From positions 1,403,646 through 1,467,645 of the forward strand of contig NC_135557.1 in the NCBI RefSeq assembly GCF_964340395.1: DNA of 64,000 nucleotides, read 5' to 3'. This document shows positions 58,580-64,000 of the stretch, piece after piece. Numbering within the stretch: position 1 is the stretch's first letter; each line of letters opens with the position of its first letter. This DNA is from Glandiceps talaboti (Eukaryota > Hemichordata > Enteropneusta > Spengelidae). The position numbers and the translations under genes are program-made. The notes beneath the pieces are model-generated. The model did not search any database, was not told the DNA's origin, and was given only the letters and a program-made list of their open reading frames with translations.

Positions 58580-59130
58580 TAATTGTCACTATTATTATTA
58601 TTAGGTATATAATCAACTCATCCTGTCAAGTGTTGACAAAATTGCAAAGTTAGATATAAATTGCAAAGTTAGAATTAGATATAAATTTTGTTCAGGTCTC
58701 CTTGTAACTATGCTACATTGTATGTTTGTCAGTTGACTGCTGTTAGTCAGTGTTGTAACCAATCTCTCTTGTGCAGTGTTAAATGACCTCAAAACAGTTT
58801 TGATGTCTGTCTATGGCTCTTAGTCCTTATTCTGATAGTGGTCCACAATATGGGGTTACTTTCTGGTGTACAAATCAAAACTTATTGTAAAGTAGGGGAG
58901 ACACAAATATAATTATAACTTCCTTGAAATTGAGCTTTGACCTTTGACCTCAGAATAACATGATCTGAAATATGATGTCAGGTTAAAGCTGTTTGTTGAC
59001 CTTTGACCTTTGACCTCAGAATGAAACCTGATCACTGAGAAGACAATGGTTGAGACTCAGGTCAAGTTTACCCAGTTTATTGATCTCATTATGCTAGCAT
59101 ACCATGTCTTACTGTTTTGTGATTATAATG
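58580..59130. promoter_or_regulatory. Inter-array spacer with DR1 nuclear-receptor-type motifs
   Basis: TGACCTTTGACCT occurs at 58938-58950, and an extended TGACCTTTGACCTTTGACCT at 58997-59016. On the opposite strand these are AGGTCA half sites spaced by one base, the binding form of HNF4, RXR and COUP-TF class receptors. The motifs are exact; regulatory use is inferred, and they could be relics of a repeat. Confidence 0.35.
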
Positions 59131-59505
59131 TAAGTATCGATAGGATGTAGCGCTGATGTGATATATGTAATTATCGATAGGATGTAGCACTGATGTGATA
59201 TATGTAATTATCGATAGGATGTAGCACTGATGTGATATATGTAATTATCGATAGGATGTAGCACTGATGTGATATATGTAATTATCGATAGGATGTAGCA
59301 CTGATGTGATATATGTAATTATCGATAGGATGTAGCACTGATGTGATATATGTAATTATCGATAGGATGTAGCGCTGATGTGATATATGTAATTATCGAT
59401 AGGATGTAGCGCTGATGTGATATATGTAATTATCGATAGGATGTAGCACTGATGTGATATATGTAATTATCGATAGGATGTAGCACTGATGTGATATATG
59501 TAATT
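59131..59505. repeat. 37-bp minisatellite carrying TATCGATA
   Basis: Ten copies of a 37-bp unit (tgatgtgatatatgtaatta, tcgataggatgtagcac). TATCGATA recurs exactly every 37 bp from 59135 to 59468. Confidence 0.96.
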
Positions 59506-59537
59506 AACTAAGGACAAATAAGGTTAATACTAAATAA

Positions 59538-61630
59538 GTCCGACAAACAGACAGGGGTTATTGTCACTGTGTCTGACAAACAGACAGGGGTTATTGTCAC
59601 TGTGTCTGACAAACAGACAGGGGTTATTGTCACTGTGTCTGACAAACAGACAGGGGTTATTGTCACTGTGTCTGACAAACAGACAGGGGTTATTGTCACC
59701 GTGTCCGACAAACAGACAGGGGTTATTGTCACTGTGTCTGACAAACAGACAGGGGTTATTGTCACTGTGTCTGACAAACAGACAGGGGTTATTGTCACTG
59801 TGTCTGACAAACAGACAGGGGTTATTGTCACTGTGTCTGACAAACAGACAGGGGTTATTGTCACTGTGTCTGACAAACAGACAGGGGTTATTGTCACTGT
59901 GTCTGACAAACAGACAGGGGTTATTGTCACTGTGTCTGACAAACAGACAGGGGTTATTGTCACTGTGTCTGACAAACAGACAGGGATTATTGTCACTGTG
60001 TCTGACAAACAGACAGGGGTTATTGTCACTGTGTCTGACAAACAGACAGGGGTTATTGTCACCGTGTCTGACAAACAGACAGGGGTTATTGTCACCGTGT
60101 CCGACAAACAGACAGGGGTTATTGTCACTGTGTCTGACAAACAGACAGGGGTTATTGTCACTGTGTCTGACAAACAGACAGGGGTTATTGTCACTGTGTC
60201 TGACAAACAGACAGGGGTTATTGTCACTGTGTCTGACAAACAGACAGGGGTTATTGTCACTGTGTCTGACAAACAGACAGGGGTTATTGTCACTGTGTCT
60301 GACAAACAGACAGGGGTTATTGTCACTGTGTCTGACAAACAGACAGGGGTTATTGTCACTGTGTCTGACAAACAGACAGGGGTTATTGTCACTGTGTCTG
60401 ACAAACAGACAGGGGTTATTGTCACTGTGTCTGACAAACAGACAGGGATTATTGTCACTGTGTCTGACAAACAGACAGGGGTTATTGTCACTGTGTCTGA
60501 CAAACAGACAGGGGTTATTGTCACTGTGTCTGACAAACAGACAGGGATTATTGTCACTGTGTCTGACAAACAGACAGGGGTTATTGTCACTGTGTCTGAC
60601 AAACAGACAGGGGTTATTGTCACTGTGTCTGACAAACAGACAGGGATTATTGTCACTGTGTCTGACAAACAGACAGGGGTTATTGTCACTGTGTCTGACA
60701 AACAGACAGGGATTATTGTCACTGTGTCTGACAAACAGACAGGGATTATTGTCACTGTGTCTGACAAACAGACAGGGGTTATTGTCACTGTGTCTGACAA
60801 ACAGACAGGGGTTATTGTCACTGTGTCTGACAAACAGACAGGGATTATTGTCACTGTGTCTGACAAACAGACAGGGGTTATTGTCACTGTGTCTGACAAA
60901 CAGACAGGGGTTATTGTCACTGTGTCTGACAAACAGACAGGGATTATTGTCACTGTGTCTGACAAACAGACAGGGGTTATTGTCACTGTGTCTGACAAAC
61001 AGACAGGGGTTATTGTCACTGTGTCTGACAAACAGACAGGGGTTATTGTCACCGTGTCTGACAAACAGACAGGGGTTATTGTCACTGTGTCTGACAAACA
61101 GACAGGGGTTATTGTCACCGTGTCTGACAAACAGACAGGGGTTATTGTCACCGTGTCTGACAAACAGACAGGGGTTATTGTCACCGTGTCTGACAAACAG
61201 ACAGGGGTTATTGTCACCGTGTCTGACAAACAGACAGGGGTTATTGTCACCGTGTCTGACAAACAGACAGGGGTTATTGTCACTGTGTCTGACAAACAGA
61301 CAGGGGTTATTGTCACTGTGTCTGACAAACAGACAGGGGTTATTGTCACTGTGTCTGACAAACAGACAGATGTTATTGTCACCGTGTCTGACAAACAGAC
61401 AGATGTTATTGTCACCGTGTCTGACAAACAGACAGATGTTATTGTCACCGTGTCTGACAAACAGACAGATGTTATTGTCACCGTGTCTGACAACAGACAG
61501 ACGTTATTGTCACAGTGTCTGACAACAGACAGACGTTATTGTCACAGTGTCTGACAACAGACAGACGTTATTGTCACAGTGTCTGACAACAGACAGACGT
61601 TATTGTCAGTGTCTGACAACAGACAGACAG
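59538..61630. repeat. 33-bp minisatellite
   Basis: About 63 copies of a 33-bp unit with gacaaacagacaggggttat and tgtcactgtgtct. Variants are ggg/gga, act/acc and, near the right edge, gatgtt. The last units lose one base (gacaacag). Frames of over 650 codons on both strands are artefacts of the 11-codon period. Confidence 0.97.
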
Positions 61631-62014
61631 GGTGTCCTTTTCTGCAAACTTGAAATCTAAGCTGTAATATTTTAGTCACAAAACAGATTTATCAATAGAG
61701 GAAATGAATCCACCTTAGTAGTTAGAATGATATTTCTATTATTTGGATTACAAGTTTATAATGACATAAATGTCAGTGCAGACAGATTATTGACTAAATG
61801 TATCAGTCTATACAAACTTTACTAATGAAAACTATTGCCTTGTGTCTTGACCACAGCCTTTATGCTAAAAATATCAACCAATAAAAGTGAAGCATGATGT
61901 TGGTAACAAAATGAGTAAACCGGCTACAGATATGTGAATCTATTGATAGAATAGCCTTTACATGTCATTTCACCCACATCATATACTATTAATAAATAAA
62001 TAAATATATACACA
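61631..62014. other. Spacer; nothing recognised
   Basis: AT-rich, no coding or repeat signal beyond short low complexity. Confidence 0.4.
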
Positions 62015-62292
62015 CCTATGCACACACCTATACATACATATGTACATACACACATACATACATACATATGCACACACACATACATACATACATACATACA
62101 TACATACATACATACATACATACATACATACATACACATACACACATACATACATACATACATACATACATACATACATACATACATACATACACACATA
62201 CACATACACACATACATACATACATACATACATACGTACATACATACATACATACATACATACATACATACATACATACACACACATACATA
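62015..62292. repeat. (ACAT)n microsatellite
   Basis: About 280 bp of acat/cata with acac interruptions; it is the complement orientation of the tatg tracts elsewhere. Confidence 0.97.
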
Positions 62293-62349
62293 AATACATA
62301 TATTCATACATATATATTTATTTGTTTATTTAGCTGTGTACACAAGAAG

Positions 62350-62735
62350 TGACTTTGGCAAAGAATTTCACAAAGGTAGCATTGATGTTGAATTTACAAT
62401 GCTTGAAACATATCTACTGGATTTTTCTGAAAATTTGGCCCTGGGTGACTATTTGGAAAATGGGGCAATTGGTGATATTATTTCCGATAATGAGTTCTGA
62501 GTTCAATTTTATTCTGAAAACACTCTTAGTTTGTAGGTTGACATTGTACATCATGAAATGTCAAGTGACTGAAAAACATGTATTTTCCAATATGGCGGAT
62601 AATGACATCACTAACTATCATGAGTTCATAGTAAGTCTCACGTTTCATGAGATTTAGGACAGACTGGAGTCAGAAATAGACAGATTGAACTGTCTGTGCC
62701 ATCATCTCAGTAGGAAGAATTTTGAAAGCAGTCTG
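62350..62735. repeat. Dispersed repeat related to 50540-50690
   Basis: Shares tctgaaaacactcttagtt, ttttccaatatggcggataa and tgacatcactaact-like blocks with the 50.5 kb copy. Confidence 0.6.
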
Positions 62736-62822
62736 TATTTGTAGAAATAGTCACTTACCTGTTGAGTTTAATGTATTTATAAATATTTTACTACTAAACT
62801 ACAAGTAGCCCAGGACAGTAGC
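62736..62822. repeat. 80-bp dispersed block, copy 2
   Basis: Nearly identical to 49543-49625 in the same orientation. It stops abruptly after tagcccagg. Confidence 0.85.
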
Positions 62823-62904
62823 CCAGATCTAAACCTGACAAGTATATCAATAAAGGATCAGAATTCTTTCCACTGTGAAAGTGAAATCCTAAATAGACAC
62901 CCAC

Positions 62905-63022
62905 CAGCTGATTATTCACCCATGGGCAACTGTTAGGATGGGTAGCTGATTAGTCACCAATGGGCAACTGTTAGGATGGGTAGCTGATTAGTCACCAATG
63001 GGCAACTGTTAGGATGGGTAGA
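62905..63022. repeat. 38-bp tandem repeat, three copies
   Basis: Units of gctgattagtcaccaatggg followed by caactgttaggatgggta. The last unit runs into the LINE fragment. Confidence 0.92.
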
Positions 63023-63378
63023 TTTTCCGCAAACACCGGTAGTATATCATTAAAATATCTGGCAGTAAGAATTGCTAAATAGTCATCTACAAATGACAAA
63101 ATGTACTTAAATAAAGAATGCTTTAGTAGCTGAGATTGTAAACTAAATATAGTATTTACAGTCTTTATCTCTAATATTCTGTATTTTTCATTGTTACACT
63201 GTATTGTACAATGAAACTCATCTCCAACACTTGAACTAAATAACGTGCGTAATCCATGCTTCCTTTCAACGTTCTTATAACGACCAACTTCAGTTGGGAA
63301 TATATGGTTTGAAATTCTTAGTTTTGTAACAGCCATTCTATTAAAAATTGTGTTTCTAACAACACAAATATTTTTCAC
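62992..63378 (-). pseudogene. LINE RT C-terminal fragment
   Basis: A 128-codon minus-strand frame contains MAVTKLRISNHIFPTEVGRY and then SSSVGDEFHCTIQC, the C-terminal segment of non-LTR reverse transcriptases (TKLR..H.lP.E.GRY, C..C...dE.Hfl..C). The first two cysteines are missing (RTLFSSS), so the zinc-knuckle motif is broken. It belongs to the same broad class as the fragment at 31370-31750. Confidence 0.7.
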
Positions 63379-63395
63379 ATGGAAAATCTGACTTA

Positions 63396-63605
63396 AAGGT
63401 GATTCAAAATGCTCACATTCACTGTTGCCATTTTGCTAGACGACATATATGTTCGTGAAATGTGTTCTGGTTTTAAAACTTTTAAAAAGCGTCTGCAAAC
63501 ACCATAAAATGACCTTTTTTCAGTCAGTTCCCTTCGGATTTACTTCAGGTATTTCAAGTCCCACCTGGACCACGTCATTTTGTGATGTCATAGAGGGATA
63601 TTGTT
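63396..63605 (+). repeat. Dispersed repeat, copy 2 (pair with 16121-16345)
   Basis: Begins aggtgattcaaaatgctcac. The blocks ttgctagacgacat, tctggttttaaaactttt and agcgtctgcaaacacc match the copy at 16121 in FBL intron 2. Confidence 0.8.
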
Positions 63606-63639
63606 AGCTTATTAAACTTATTAAAACTAAAAGCTACAT

Positions 63640-64000
63640 CAATAATATTTTCAGGACAAGTGCACTTTGGTATCGCAAATGTATGTATCAAATTATATTG
63701 AATTTGAAGCGTGCATTCTTGAGATATAGCCTAATTACCAAAAAGCATTAATTATGTAAATTGCTCATTAATATTCATGAGATGTTTACCAAAACCTAAT
63801 CAGTTTTTGTCACTACCCTACAGAACACATGCAATACATTTCATTTGAATTGAGCCTGTAGTTTTTTTAGAAAATGGTGATAAAGTCTCACCACTTAAGA
63901 CAACATTTCCTGACCAGAAACTATTTTTTTTCTTTTTTGTGGCCTACCGAAAATATGCCAGTAACTTATTAAAAAAAGAAAAAAAGAATTAAAATTGGCG
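63640..64000 (-). repeat. Dispersed repeat, inverted relative of 27620-27797 and 30318-30480
   Basis: The reverse complement reads caaaaactgattaggttttg, ttaattaggctatatctcaa-like and aattcaatataatttgatac, continuous across the position where the DIRS element is inserted at 27.8 kb. Confidence 0.75.

Noticed and set aside
59508-61554. Frames of over 650 codons on both strands in the 33-bp array
   Set aside because: They are open in three frames across the same sequence, which is expected from repeat periodicity and not from coding.
62015-62292. Telomere-like or satellite centromere sequence
   Set aside because: None of the arrays carries TTAGGG repeats, and units are short and locus-specific.

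Overview
The window is eukaryotic nuclear DNA from an animal, probably a marine invertebrate. The evidence is a multi-exon gene with GT-AG introns, a Penelope-like element, a DIRS-type retroelement, LINE fragments (one carrying a 2A peptide) and many MITE-like and dispersed repeats. Nothing is organised like a prokaryotic operon. I cannot name the species; a hemichordate, lancelet or lophotrochozoan would all fit.

Region 1-18.7 kb is the 5' half of one recognisable host gene, fibrillarin (FBL), on the minus strand. Four short coding exons (18610-18619, 16572-16601, 13909-14052, 1132-1179) splice in a consistent phase. They give an MRPGFSPRGGGRG start, a Gly/Arg-rich domain and the conserved IEPHRLEG segment. 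The rest of the gene lies before position 1. The long reading frames in this region are not genes. They come from a 12.1 kb, 42-bp minisatellite that fills most of intron 3, and from a 48-bp array in intron 4. A 43-bp array directly after exon 3 repeats the exon 3 splice donor about ten times.

Region 18.7-36 kb is transposon territory. It holds Harbinger-like MITEs (16.9, 21.2 and 23.7 kb), a minisatellite that switches orientation, a 57-bp array and a decayed Penelope-like element (24.4-26.3 kb). A DIRS retroelement with perfect terminal and internal complementary repeats follows (27794-30317), then a LINE 3' fragment head-to-head with a LINE ORF1 containing a 2A peptide (31.4-32.8 kb), and microsatellites. 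A CpG-richer stretch near 34.6-36 kb may hold a promoter and first exon of an unidentified gene.

Region 36-64 kb is a series of minisatellites (37, 40, 36, 39, 25, 56, 37 and 33 bp units), two related MITEs with CAGTGTTCTCCA-type ends, a second Penelope fragment, (TATG)n tracts and old dispersed repeats. No complete gene was recognised there. Tandem arrays with units of 31-57 bp total roughly 25 kb, about 39% of the window. The main themes are a ribosome-biogenesis gene stretched by intronic minisatellites and a set of nested events in which transposons enter minisatellites and minisatellites arise inside transposons.
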